A stretch of 18,239 nt of DNA from Candidatus Pelagibacterales bacterium (GTDB taxonomy: Bacteria > Pseudomonadota > Alphaproteobacteria > Pelagibacterales > AG-422-B15), in the NCBI GenBank assembly GCA_016777745.1, contig JADHQX010000012.1, positions 1 to 18,239 of the forward strand, written 5' to 3'. Below the pieces are notes generated by a model, which worked only from the letters and a program-made list of their open reading frames with translations, was not told the origin of the DNA and made no database searches. Positions 7,769-15,429 of this stretch are shown here, piece by piece. The first letter of the stretch is position 1. Each line of letters starts with the position of its first letter. The translations under genes and the position numbers were made by a program.

Positions 7769-8859
7769 ATTGCCTTGCCAGTTTCATCATCAAATAAATA
7801 TGTTCTGTCTAAATTTAAAGAAAAATCCAATTCATCTCCTGCTCTAACAAGCTCAGGTGTAAACATTCTACTTACTATTTCGATTTTCCCAAAATTAGTA
7901 AAAATAAGTGTTTCCGTACCAAGTGGTTCTGATAAATTTACCTTAGATTTATAATCCCAAGATTGAGATGGTTTATTGCCAAATTTAAGTGGGACAATAT
8001 CTTCTGCTCTAAAACCAAACGAGATTTTTTGTCCATCTTTAACAACATCTTTTTTTGAAACAGGTACAGGTACGCTTATTCCATCTTCAGTTTTCATAAT
8101 TTTTTTTCCTTGATCTGTTTCTACAATAGATGAAATCATATTCATTGAAGGGGATCCTATAAATGTTGCAACAAATTTTGTTGCAGGTGTTTCAAATAAA
8201 TCTAACGGAGTTCCAATTTGCTCTATAATTCCATCTTTCATTATAACAATACGATCTGCCAAAGTCATTGCCTCAACTTGATCATGTGTCACATAAACAA
8301 TAGTAGTTTCAACTTTTTGATGAAGTCTTTTAATCTCTGTACGCATTTGATTACGTAATTTTGCATCTAAGTTTGATAACGGTTCATCAAATAAAAAAAC
8401 ATCTGGTCTTCTTACAATTGCTCTACCCATAGCAACTCTTTGTCGTTGACCACCTGATAGTTGTGCCGGTTTTCTCTGTAAAAATTCTTTTATATCTAAA
8501 ATACCCGCAGCTTCAGCAACACGTGTATCTATATCTGCTTTTTTCATACCTGCAATTTTAAGAGAAAATCCTAAATTTTCTTCAACAGTCATATGGGGAT
8601 AAAGAGCATAGTTTTGGAAAACCATTGATACATTTCTCTCTCTTGGTTCAAGTTCGTTAACTATTTTTTCACCTATAATAATCTTACCCTCATCAATTTC
8701 CTCTAAACCTGCAATCATTCGTAATGTGGATGATTTTCCACAACCTGAAGGACCTACAAGTACTAAAAACTCATTATCACTAATTTCTAAATCAATTTTT
8801 TTAACCGCTTCAACATCACCATAAAATTTTGAAACTTTCTCAAGAGTTACTTTTGCCAT
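7765..8859 (-). CDS. Sugar ABC transporter ATP-binding protein (MalK/UgpC type)
   Basis: This is the 364-aa ATPase subunit of the carbohydrate importer. Walker A is GPSGCGKS (36-43), the Q-loop glutamine is Q82 in [12 protein letters not shown], the signature is LSGGQ (134-138), Walker B is VFLFDEP (154-160) and the switch histidine is H192 in [11 protein letters not shown]-terminal TOBE-type regulatory domain fills about residues 235-364, as in MalK/UgpC/MsmK proteins. The ATG at 8859 is chosen because it overlaps the permease stop in a TAATG junction, has AAGGA just upstream and starts with the family-typical [11 protein letters not shown]. The frame is open up to 8961, but those 34 codons lie within the permease gene. 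It energises uptake at the inner face of the membrane; the substrate is probably a monosaccharide or small oligosaccharide. Confidence 0.95.
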   Translation of the reverse strand: MAKVTLEKVSKFYGDVEAVKKIDLEISDNEFLVLVGPSGCGKSSTLRMIAGLEEIDEGKIIIGEKIVNELEPRERNVSMVFQNYALYPHMTVEENLGFSLKIAGMKKADIDTRVAEAAGILDIKEFLQRKPAQLSGGQRQRVAMGRAIVRRPDVFLFDEPLSNLDAKLRNQMRTEIKRLHQKVETTIVYVTHDQVEAMTLADRIVIMKDGIIEQIGTPLDLFETPATKFVATFIGSPSMNMISSIVETDQGKKIMKTEDGISVPVPVSKKDVVKDGQKISFGFRAEDIVPLKFGNKPSQSWDYKSKVNLSEPLGTETLIFTNFGKIEIVSRMFTPELVRAGDELDFSLNLDRTYLFDDETGKAI

Positions 8860-9719
8860 TATCCTTTTACGCCTCCAAATGTTAAACCTGAAACTAAATG
8901 TTTTTGCACCATAAATGTTAAAATGAGCGCAGGTATGATAATAAATACTGCCAATGCACACATGCCTGGCCAGTTAATTGTAAACTGTGATGTAAAATCC
9001 ATTAAGCCGACAGTAAGTGTTTTTGAGTCTGTACTTCTCGCTAAGTTTGATACTATTGCAAATTCATTCCATGAAATTAAAAAAGCAAATATACCTGCAG
9101 AAGCAATCCCAGATTTAGATAATGGTAATTCGATGTGCCAAAATGCCTGAAGACGAGTACATCCATCTGTCATAGCAACTTCTGACATTGCTCTTGGTAT
9201 TTGACGAAAAAACCCATCAGTAAGCCAGATTGTAAAAGGCACATTCAAAGCAACAAAAACTATTATAATACCTAAGTGTGTATCAATGATTCCAATTTTA
9301 GAAAATAAAATAAATATTGGTAAACTTAAAGATATACCGGGTATTGCTCTTGTTAACATAATTAAAAAGAAGTAACTATTTTTTCCCTTAAAATTATGTC
9401 TTGCAAATGCATAACCTCCAAGAGTACCGATGAAAACAGCAATAGATGTGCTAACTAATGATATAATTAAGGAGTTTCGAAGGTAGCTCAAAACAGGAAC
9501 TTTACTTCTTCCCATTGATCCCTCAGAACCACCAAATAACATTGTTTCAAATTGGTTAAAACTTAAATTCCTCGGTATCCAAACTGCTGGCTTTGCCATA
9601 ATGTCAACCTGAGGCCTAAAAGCAGTTATCACAACCCATAAACCAGGTGTCATAATGAGTATAATTAATAAAATTGCACTCATCCAAATTAGTATATTAT
9701 TTATCTGTTTTTTAGTCAT
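8859..9719 (-). CDS. Carbohydrate ABC transporter permease (MalG type)
   Basis: This is a 286-aa inner-membrane permease with six predicted transmembrane segments (roughly 10-32, 85-107, 115-140, 148-168, 203-222 and 255-275). The cytoplasmic EAA loop reads [20 protein letters not shown] at about 180-199 and should dock onto the ATPase. The C-terminus [13 protein letters not shown] is the usual ending of MalG-type CUT1 permeases. The gene overlaps the MalF-type gene by eight bases and the ATPase gene by one base, so the three are produced together. Substrate specificity is not readable from the permease. Confidence 0.95.
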   Translation of the reverse strand: MTKKQINNILIWMSAILLIILIMTPGLWVVITAFRPQVDIMAKPAVWIPRNLSFNQFETMLFGGSEGSMGRSKVPVLSYLRNSLIISLVSTSIAVFIGTLGGYAFARHNFKGKNSYFFLIMLTRAIPGISLSLPIFILFSKIGIIDTHLGIIIVFVALNVPFTIWLTDGFFRQIPRAMSEVAMTDGCTRLQAFWHIELPLSKSGIASAGIFAFLISWNEFAIVSNLARSTDSKTLTVGLMDFTSQFTINWPGMCALAVFIIIPALILTFMVQKHLVSGLTFGGVKG

Positions 9720-10596
9720 AACTTAAAATTTTTCTTGCCTCCATTAATTTGTAAAAGAAAAAGAAAGTGAAAGCTATTGATAGAAATATAGATATGTAGG
9801 ACATAGCATTAGCAAGTCCCATTTTTGCATCTACATATCCAGTTCTTGAAATTAGAGTCCATAATAATTCAGTTCTTTTAGCTGGGCCACCTCCTGTCAT
9901 CATTTGTACAATATCATATGCTCGAGCAACATCTAAAGATCGGATAGTCATAGCAATAAAAATAAAGGGCATTAAAAAAGGGAGTGTGATATTTTTAAAA
10001 ACCTGCCATGAATTGCATCCATCAACTTTTGCCGCTTCTATTGGGTCTTTTGGAATGCCCATTAATCCTGCTAGAAGTAAAATTGCAAAAACAGATGTGC
10101 TTGACCAAATTTCTGCAGCCATTATTGACATATTAGCTAAGAAAGCGTCAACCAACCAAGGCTTTGGACTAACTCCGAATTCTCTTAAAAAATTATTTAA
10201 TAAACCGATGTTATCATTAAAAATATATTTCCACTGAAAGCCAACTAAGATTGGAGAAAACATCATTGGAAACATCATTAGTGTTCTTAATGTTTTTTGT
10301 GCGTAAGTAATTTTATTAATTAATAAAGCTATACCTAGTCCGAATACTAATTCCAAATTCAGAGCTATGGTTAAGAATAAAACAGTTCTTCCAAAGGCTA
10401 CCCAAAAATCATAATTGCCAAATAATCTTTCGTAGTTTCTAAAACCTACAAATTTATAAAGTGTGTCAGGTCGTGTTAATTTAAAAGGGGTAAAGCTAGT
10501 CCACAAAGATATAAGTAAAGGAAGAAAAACTACACAAGCTAAAACTATTACTGTTGGTAATAGCAAAACCCAAGGACCATTAAGAAATTTTTTCAT
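9712..10596 (-). CDS. Carbohydrate ABC transporter permease (MalF/UgpA type)
   Basis: This is a 294-aa inner-membrane permease of the CUT1 family. Hydrophobic segments run from about residue 8 to 32, 70 to 93, 105 to 122, 155 to 178, 205 to 220 and 262 to 283. The EAA loop is EAAKVDGCNSWQVFKNITLP (187-206), and the TGGGP motif typical of UgpA/MalF-like permeases follows near 234-238. It pairs with the MalG-type subunit encoded next. No Shine-Dalgarno precedes the ATG; instead a 10-bp stem-loop lies 13 bases upstream, between this gene and the binding-protein gene. This arrangement is common where the binding protein must be made in excess of the permeases. Confidence 0.95.
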   Translation of the reverse strand: MKKFLNGPWVLLLPTVIVLACVVFLPLLISLWTSFTPFKLTRPDTLYKFVGFRNYERLFGNYDFWVAFGRTVLFLTIALNLELVFGLGIALLINKITYAQKTLRTLMMFPMMFSPILVGFQWKYIFNDNIGLLNNFLREFGVSPKPWLVDAFLANMSIMAAEIWSSTSVFAILLLAGLMGIPKDPIEAAKVDGCNSWQVFKNITLPFLMPFIFIAMTIRSLDVARAYDIVQMMTGGGPAKRTELLWTLISRTGYVDAKMGLANAMSYISIFLSIAFTFFFFYKLMEARKILSYD

Positions 10597-10608
10597 GTGA
10601 AGATAGTT

Positions 10609-10639
10609 TCCTAGCTCTAATATAAAAGAAGAGCTAGGA
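10609..10639 (-). promoter_or_regulatory. Intercistronic stem-loop between binding-protein and permease genes
   Basis: A perfect 10-bp inverted repeat (TCCTAGCTCT at 10609-10618 and AGAGCTAGGA at 10630-10639) encloses an 11-base loop. It sits ten bases after the binding-protein stop codon. Read on the minus strand it is followed by AAACTATC and not by a T run, so it does not look like an intrinsic terminator. By analogy with malE-malF spacers it probably protects the 3' end of the binding-protein message or pauses degradation, raising binding-protein levels above permease levels. The structure is seen; the role is inferred. Confidence 0.65.
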
Positions 10640-10648
10640 TAATTTTAT

Positions 10649-11974
10649 TTAGAAGTAACCTGCATCTTCCATAATTTCAGTAGCTTTTTTTGAAGCAGTT
10701 TCTAATGCTTGCTCTGGTGTTTTATCACCTAGTATAGCTGCCTGAAGTTCTGGATATAGCACGTTAGTAAACTCAATCCACTCAGGAATTAGTGGAGGAG
10801 TAAAGGCATCTAATGATAATGATTGTTTAAAAGTTTCAAAAACCATTAACATGAATTCATCACCCTCAGCTTCTTTTTCTGCAATTATTGCATCCCAGAT
10901 AGCTGGTCTTGTTGGAGACAATCCACCTCTTGCTTCAATCATTTGAGCTTTATTACTTGTTAAAGCCCACATGAAAGATGCAGCGGCATCTTTGTTAGGA
11001 CAGGTTTCAGTCATTGAGAATGTATGTGAACCAGACCAACCTGTTCTTAATCCACCAGAACCCATAGGAGCTCTTATTAGACCAATGTCACCTGCAACTT
11101 TTGAGTTTTCTGGATCATTGAAGAAACCAGCCCAACCAGCCCAGTCAAGGTTCATAGCGATTGTTCCACTTGCAAATCCTAGACCAGTATCGTCCCATAG
11201 GTAATTTAATACTCCTTCAGGAACTGCTTTTGCATTATATAAATCTATGAACCATTCTAGTGATTCAATACCTGCATCCGAATTAAAAATTGGACGATAG
11301 TCTTCATCAAACAATGCTCCACCATTAGCAACAACTAATTCGTAGAAACGACCTGCAATAGCTTCTTCTTTCCCAACATACTGCGTTCCATAAAAATCAG
11401 GTGGGTTTGAAAAAAATATTGATTGGTCTTTAACTTGATCCCAAGTATCAGGAGGAGTTAATTCATAACCATATTTTGCTTTAAAATTAGCTTTGTTGTC
11501 AGCATCTTCATATAAGCTTTTTTGATAATACAAACTGCTAACATCACTATGTCTTGGCATTTGAACAAGTCTTCCATCAACAGTAGAGTGTTCAAGAATT
11601 AATGGTGTATAGTCAGCTAAAACAGAAGCTGGCATAATACCATTTAGATCAGTATAGATACTACCGTATTGAGCAGCAAAACTTGTGTGGTTTGAAGCTA
11701 CACAAAAGTCAAGGTTGCCAGAGGCAATATCTTTTTTGATTTCTTTATCTAATTCAAAGTGATTTTTTTGAGTGACGATCTCAATCTTACCACCAGTATT
11801 TTCTTCCCACCAGGGGATAACTTCATTGTATAAATTTTCGTATTGACCTCCACCAATGAGCTTAACTCTAAGAGTTACACCACTGTAATCACCCCAAAGT
11901 TCAGTTTCTGCTTTTACTGAAATAGAACCAAAAAGTGAGAATAAGAAAGTCAAAGAAAGAAGTAATCTTAACAT
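10649..11974 (-). CDS. Periplasmic sugar-binding protein of the ABC transporter
   Basis: This 441-aa extracellular solute-binding protein (MalE/UgpB-like, family 1) is the periplasmic receptor of the importer. A clear signal peptide spans residues 1-22: short basic start (MLR), a hydrophobic core, and a VKA|E cleavage site. The mature protein contains GGQYENLYNEVIPWWEENTGG near the N-terminus and several tryptophan-rich stretches (YLWDDTG, NLDWAGWAGFFNDP) of the kind that stack against sugars. A strong GGAGG lies four bases before the ATG and a consensus TATAAT is 24-29 bases upstream of it, consistent with high expression. It is the first gene of the transporter operon, and a stem-loop follows it. 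The ligand is unknown; a deoxyhexose or algal saccharide is plausible from the surrounding enzymes. Confidence 0.95.
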   Translation of the reverse strand: MLRLLLSLTFLFSLFGSISVKAETELWGDYSGVTLRVKLIGGGQYENLYNEVIPWWEENTGGKIEIVTQKNHFELDKEIKKDIASGNLDFCVASNHTSFAAQYGSIYTDLNGIMPASVLADYTPLILEHSTVDGRLVQMPRHSDVSSLYYQKSLYEDADNKANFKAKYGYELTPPDTWDQVKDQSIFFSNPPDFYGTQYVGKEEAIAGRFYELVVANGGALFDEDYRPIFNSDAGIESLEWFIDLYNAKAVPEGVLNYLWDDTGLGFASGTIAMNLDWAGWAGFFNDPENSKVAGDIGLIRAPMGSGGLRTGWSGSHTFSMTETCPNKDAAASFMWALTSNKAQMIEARGGLSPTRPAIWDAIIAEKEAEGDEFMLMVFETFKQSLSLDAFTPPLIPEWIEFTNVLYPELQAAILGDKTPEQALETASKKATEIMEDAGYF

Positions 11975-11978
11975 TTTT

Positions 11979-12003
11979 CCTCCGTATATTATTAAATATT
12001 ATA
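11979..12003 (-). promoter_or_regulatory. Promoter -10 and strong ribosome binding site of the transporter operon
   Basis: On the minus strand a perfect TATAAT occupies 12003-11998 and a GGAGG site occupies 11983-11979, four bases before the binding-protein ATG. The expected transcript start would give a leader of about 17 bases. The -35 region 17 bp further upstream (about 12021-12026, CTCTTT) is poor, so activation by a regulator is possible. The remaining intergenic DNA to 12090 is nearly pure A/T with no obvious dyad. Confidence 0.45.
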
Positions 12004-12090
12004 ACAATATATTAGATAAAAAAGAGAAAAAAGAAAGATATTTATATATAAATAATATTTTTAAATATAAATTTAATTTAGATCAAATTA

Positions 12091-12897
12091 TTAATTATAT
12101 CCTAGTTTTTTGGATAGTATAATTGAATGACCTTTAAGTAACTTTGTAGTTGCCGCTAAACTTAAACCTATATTAGTATCTCTGTTGACCCTCTGAAGGA
12201 ATGGAATAGTGACCGCAGCAATCGCATTATTAGTGTGATCAAATACAGGAACGCTAATATTTGTTACTCCATTAACTTGTAGGCTTTTCACAACTTCACA
12301 TTTATTTTTGACAATTTCATGTATTATTTTACTTGAAAATTTTTTTTCTAAAGCAATTGCAAGCGCATTACTTTTCTTCTTTTGTAAATTCATAAAAAGC
12401 TTTCGTCTTTTTAAACGTCTCTCACGCTCTTCTTTAGTTTGAAAAGCTAGCAACACCCGACCAGAAGAAGTTTCTAACAAGTCAAAGTTTGAACCTGCCT
12501 TTACCGAATAGTTAAATGATGAAGGACTATCAACCTGACTTATTACCAAAAGCTTTCCTGCATAATAAATAGATAAATGAATGGAGTGATTACAAAGCTG
12601 AGCAACTTCTCTCATCATTGGTAAAGATTTTTCCATAATATTTTTTATTGGCTGATGTTGAGAAGATAATTGCAATAATTTGAAGGTTAACTTGTAACGT
12701 TCAGAGTTAGTATCTAATTCTATATATTTTCTAGCTACCAAAATATTTAACATTCTGTAGATTTCATTAACTGATCTTTTTAATTCTTTGGCGATTTCAG
12801 CTTGACTCAATCCCAGAACTGATTGAGATAAAAGCTCAATAATATCTAAGCCTTTTTCTAATGCAGGAGCACTGTATGTATTTTTTTTTTTAATCAT
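12091..12897 (-). CDS. IclR-family transcriptional regulator
   Basis: This 268-aa protein has the IclR architecture: an N-terminal winged helix-turn-helix at about 10-72 (APALEKGLDIIELLSQ, then LSQAEIAKELKRSVNEIYRML as the recognition region) and a C-terminal effector-binding domain at about 90-260 with LLETSSGRVLLAF and ITNISVPVFDHTNNAIAAVTIP-like features. IclR regulators respond to small organic acids or sugar catabolites and often control adjacent transport operons. It is placed between the Gfo/Idh gene (five-base gap) and the binding-protein gene (116-base gap), so it probably regulates this locus. The second to fifth codons lie in an 11-A run, a possible slippage site. The start ATG has no Shine-Dalgarno. 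Repressor or activator role is not determinable here. Confidence 0.92.
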   Translation of the reverse strand: MIKKKNTYSAPALEKGLDIIELLSQSVLGLSQAEIAKELKRSVNEIYRMLNILVARKYIELDTNSERYKLTFKLLQLSSQHQPIKNIMEKSLPMMREVAQLCNHSIHLSIYYAGKLLVISQVDSPSSFNYSVKAGSNFDLLETSSGRVLLAFQTKEERERRLKRRKLFMNLQKKKSNALAIALEKKFSSKIIHEIVKNKCEVVKSLQVNGVTNISVPVFDHTNNAIAAVTIPFLQRVNRDTNIGLSLAATTKLLKGHSIILSKKLGYN

Positions 12898-12902
12898 AAA
12901 TA

Positions 12903-13985
12903 TTAATAATTTACCTTTGTACCAGGAATTGAATTAGACTCTAAGCAAGCATAAACAACTGCCATTGTCTCATATGCATTGTCAACAGAATGAAGTAGCT
13001 CTGTGTCCTCTCCTGCAGCATACCGTTGAAGGCTTGCCATGGTTCCAATGAATGCATCAGGAAACCATGTTCCAACATCATCAACCTTAGTCCAACTAAC
13101 ACCATCAGTACTTATTTCAATCTCTTCAGGCTCTCCCTTAGGATAGTTTAGAAGTAAGCCAAACTTAATATAAGCAGCACCTTTTAATCCCTCAACTCGA
13201 GCGTATGCATGAGAATGTTTCATTCCATGTATTGCAGTATCATGCGTATGATTTATAGATAAGCAGCATCTTAAATCTCTATCGTATTCTAAAATTATAC
13301 TTGATCTTGCATCAGCTAACTTTGGGACACTTGGATGTTTAACAGATTTACAGTGAACACTTTTAGGGTTGCCTAATACTGATCTTATCCAATCGAGATA
13401 GTGAATAGAATGCAAAGGAACTTCAACATTCTCTAATGACTCTAAAAAAGGCCATAAATGCCATGGTGTTTTAACACTTAAGCTAACTTCTAATTCTGTA
13501 ATATCTCCGATCATTCCTTTATTAATCGCATCACGAAGTGCAATCATCATAGGGCTGAATTTCAATTGTAAATTAACACAGGCAATAATTTTTTTTTCTT
13601 TTATTACTTTTTTTATTTCAGCAGCATCTTTCATGCTGTTTCCCATGGGTTTTTGAAGCTGACAAATAGAGCCGTCTGGTATTTTTTTTACTATAGCCAA
13701 TAAGACTTGAGGTGGGACAGCAATATCAAAAACTACATTTTTTTCAGACAAAGCTTCTTCTTCAGAAGAATATATTTTTTCTATGTCAAAATCTTTTGCA
13801 CATTTTTCAGCCTTTTCTTTCAAAGGATCAAATATACCTAAAACTTTAAATCCAGCTTTTTTGTAAGCAGGCAAATGAGCATCACTAACTATTCCTCCAG
13901 CTCCAACTATAACTATACTCATTGGGCTTTTAGGCATAGAAATAATAGTTGTAAGACTTGAAATATCTGAAGGTTTAAATGACAT
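12903..13985 (-). CDS. Gfo/Idh/MocA-family NAD(P)-dependent oxidoreductase
   Basis: This is a 360-aa oxidoreductase with an N-terminal Rossmann fold (IVIVGAGGIVSDAHLPAY, 24-41) and a C-terminal alpha/beta domain. The family EKP motif appears as QKP (111-113) with the catalytic-site lysine K112 retained. The region HSIHYLDWIR at 192-201 supplies the usual His and Asp residues near the substrate. Such proteins oxidise sugars, inositols or their derivatives. The first 22 residues precede the Rossmann strand and are an unusual extension; internal ATGs at codons 17 and 22 are possible starts, but none has a Shine-Dalgarno. It leads the IclR gene by five bases and is divergent from the mutarotase operon. 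It could provide the sugar-oxidising step that is otherwise missing; the substrate is unknown. Confidence 0.88.
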   Translation of the reverse strand: MSFKPSDISSLTTIISMPKSPMSIVIVGAGGIVSDAHLPAYKKAGFKVLGIFDPLKEKAEKCAKDFDIEKIYSSEEEALSEKNVVFDIAVPPQVLLAIVKKIPDGSICQLQKPMGNSMKDAAEIKKVIKEKKIIACVNLQLKFSPMMIALRDAINKGMIGDITELEVSLSVKTPWHLWPFLESLENVEVPLHSIHYLDWIRSVLGNPKSVHCKSVKHPSVPKLADARSSIILEYDRDLRCCLSINHTHDTAIHGMKHSHAYARVEGLKGAAYIKFGLLLNYPKGEPEEIEISTDGVSWTKVDDVGTWFPDAFIGTMASLQRYAAGEDTELLHSVDNAYETMAVVYACLESNSIPGTKVNY

Positions 13986-13990
13986 ATAAT

Positions 13991-14019
13991 ATTTTAGTTA
14001 ATTTTATATTTAAAATCAA
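13991..14019 (-). promoter_or_regulatory. Candidate promoter for the Gfo/Idh-IclR operon
   Basis: On the minus strand TTGATT (14019-14014) and TAAAAT (13996-13991) are separated by exactly 17 bp. The -10 ends five bases before the ATG at 13985, so transcription would begin at or next to the start codon and the message would be leaderless. This agrees with the absence of a Shine-Dalgarno. High AT content makes chance matches common. Confidence 0.4.
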
Positions 14020-14032
14020 ACTTTATATTTGA
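14016..14032. promoter_or_regulatory. Inverted repeat TCAAA-N7-TTTGA, possible operator
   Basis: Arms TCAAA (14016-14020) and TTTGA (14028-14032) form a 17-bp palindrome that covers the inner parts of both candidate -35 boxes. It may be a regulator site (for example for the IclR protein), or it may simply reflect two back-to-back TTGA -35 elements. Confidence 0.3.
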
Positions 14033-14058
14033 AATATATCCTAAATTTTGTTTATATT
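14029..14058 (+). promoter_or_regulatory. Candidate promoter for the mutarotase operon
   Basis: TTGAAA (14029-14034, five of six consensus bases) and TATATT (14053-14058, five of six) are spaced by 18 bp. Transcription would start near 14065, leaving a leader of about 53 bases that ends with AAGG six bases before the ATG. Confidence 0.4.
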
Positions 14059-14117
14059 GAAGGTATTATAAAAAAAATAAATTTAATAAGTAAGTTTCGA
14101 ACAGGGAAAGGTCTTAT

Positions 14118-14447
14118 ATGGCAACACAAAGATATGCTATGGCAGTCAAATTAAAAGATGAAAAGAGAGAATATTATATTGAGAACCACGCAAATGTTTG
14201 GCCAGAAATATTGGATGAATTAAAAAAAATAAAAATAAAAAATTATAGTATTTTTCTAAAAGAAGATTTCATGTTTGGTTACCTTGAATACGATGGAGAT
14301 AATTTTGATTTAGATATGAAAGAAATGAGTAAAATAGCTATTGTTGATAAATGGACTAAATTGATGATAAACTGCTTTAACCCTTTTCCTAATAATGATG
14401 ATAATAATTCATGGGTTATGATGGATCAAATATTTTTCATGGAGTAA
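14118..14447 (+). CDS. L-rhamnose mutarotase family protein (possible L-fucose/deoxysugar mutarotase)
   Basis: This 109-aa protein aligns by eye with E. coli RhaM/YiiL along most of its length. Shared features are Y20, the catalytic H24 in YIENHANVWPE (RhaM: RRH-x-x-I-W-PE), the KNYSIFL strand at 41-47, a DKWTKLM segment at 77-83 matching RhaM's QRWWKYM, and the closing F/Y at the C-terminus. The family converts alpha and beta anomers of 6-deoxy sugars, giving the anomer that a dehydrogenase or isomerase uses. As the first gene of the plus operon and next to a putative L-fucose-type pathway, it points to a 6-deoxyhexose or similar sugar as substrate. AAGG lies six bases before the ATG. Family assignment is good; the exact sugar is not shown. 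Confidence 0.85.
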   Translation: MATQRYAMAVKLKDEKREYYIENHANVWPEILDELKKIKIKNYSIFLKEDFMFGYLEYDGDNFDLDMKEMSKIAIVDKWTKLMINCFNPFPNNDDNNSWVMMDQIFFME

Positions 14448-14454
14448 CTCTTAA

Positions 14455-15417
14455 ATGAATATTCTAGTTACTGGTGGTTTAGGTTTTATTGGCTCGAAGG
14501 TTGTTTTACAATTGTTAAAAAGAAACATTTCTGTAATTGTTGCAGACGTAGATATTGAAAAAAATAGAAGTAAATTAGAAAATAATATTAATAAAATTGG
14601 TAAAGACAAAAACTTAATAAAGTATGAAAAATTAGATATAACTAATTATCAAAATGTTGAAAAAATATTTCATGACTATAATTTAGATAGTGTTATAAAT
14701 CTAGCTTATGGCATAGGGGCAATTTGTGAAGAAAATCCATTACTTGCAAGTAAAATTAATATTGTGGGAACAACAACAATATTTGAGATGATTGTTAAAT
14801 ATAAAATACGCCGATTAGTATTCGCAAGCAGTGAAACTGTTTACGGCGCTAACCAGGAATTTTTTGGTAACAAAGCAGTGACAGAAGATGATTTTTCTGG
14901 AATAGATAATCACTTTTTTACTTATGGTGTCATGAAATTATTAAATGAATTTATGGCCGAAAAATATATTAAGAGACATGGCTGCAGCATTGCCTATACA
15001 AGACCATCAGTTGTTTTTGGTTATGGCAGAAAAAATACAGCGCTTAACTGGGCGGAAGATTTTGCTGCAAAACCAGCTTTAGATAAAACTGCCCATCTTC
15101 CATTCTCTAAAAAAAATAAGGATAGCTGGATATATGTTGATGACTGTGCAGAACAACTTGTTAGATTAGCTTTAAAAGATAAATTAAACTACTCATGTTT
15201 TAATACTGGCTCTGAAACTGTAGATGGTCATCAGCTTGAAAAAATAGTAAAGAAAATTATTCCAAATGCAAATTTAGTATTTGATGAAAACATCAAATCC
15301 ACTCCATTAATTGATGATCAAAACGATAAAAGAATAAGAAAAGAAATAGATTACACTCCAAGATCATTTGAAGATGGGGTAAGATGCCTTATAAAAGACG
15401 CAAGAGAAAATCAATAG
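14455..15417 (+). CDS. NAD-dependent epimerase/dehydratase family protein (extended SDR)
   Basis: This is a 320-aa extended short-chain dehydrogenase. The N-terminal GGLGFIG (7-13) and D31 after the second strand indicate NAD+ binding. The catalytic set is S125/S126 in FASSETVYG, Y157 and K161 (Y-G-V-M-K). The RPSVVFGYGR stretch at 183-192 is typical of sugar-nucleotide epimerases and related sugar dehydrogenases. It could epimerise or oxidise a free sugar, lactone or sugar acid; in catabolic loci such proteins often act as aldose or uronate dehydrogenases and not on nucleotide sugars. GGAG precedes the ATG from within the end of the mutarotase gene, seven bases after that stop. A role in oxidising the sugar imported by the neighbouring transporter is plausible but unproven. 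Confidence 0.85.
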   Translation: MNILVTGGLGFIGSKVVLQLLKRNISVIVADVDIEKNRSKLENNINKIGKDKNLIKYEKLDITNYQNVEKIFHDYNLDSVINLAYGIGAICEENPLLASKINIVGTTTIFEMIVKYKIRRLVFASSETVYGANQEFFGNKAVTEDDFSGIDNHFFTYGVMKLLNEFMAEKYIKRHGCSIAYTRPSVVFGYGRKNTALNWAEDFAAKPALDKTAHLPFSKKNKDSWIYVDDCAEQLVRLALKDKLNYSCFNTGSETVDGHQLEKIVKKIIPNANLVFDENIKSTPLIDDQNDKRIRKEIDYTPRSFEDGVRCLIKDARENQ

Positions 15418-15429
15418 AAAGTAAATGAT

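Larger units (their letters stand above)
13986..14117. promoter_or_regulatory. Divergent control region between the Gfo/Idh gene and the mutarotase operon
   Basis: This 132-base AT-rich spacer must carry promoters for both directions. It contains candidate promoters on both strands, a short inverted repeat between them, an imperfect direct repeat (TTTATATTT at 14003-14011 and 14022-14030), and an AAGG ribosome binding site at 14108-14111 before the mutarotase ATG. The IclR regulator encoded nearby is the obvious candidate to bind here, but that is inference. Confidence 0.55.

Noticed and set aside
8860..8961. A 34-codon in-frame extension at the front of the ABC ATPase gene
   Set aside because: It lies inside the permease gene, encodes a Cys/His/Tyr-rich stretch not found in MalK-type proteins, and the ATG at 8859 has a TAATG junction, an AAGGA and the typical [11 protein letters not shown] start.
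12000..12090. AT-only stretch upstream of the binding-protein gene as an origin or CRISPR leader
   Set aside because: No repeats, DnaA-like boxes or spacer structure; it is simply an AT-rich promoter region in an AT-rich genome.
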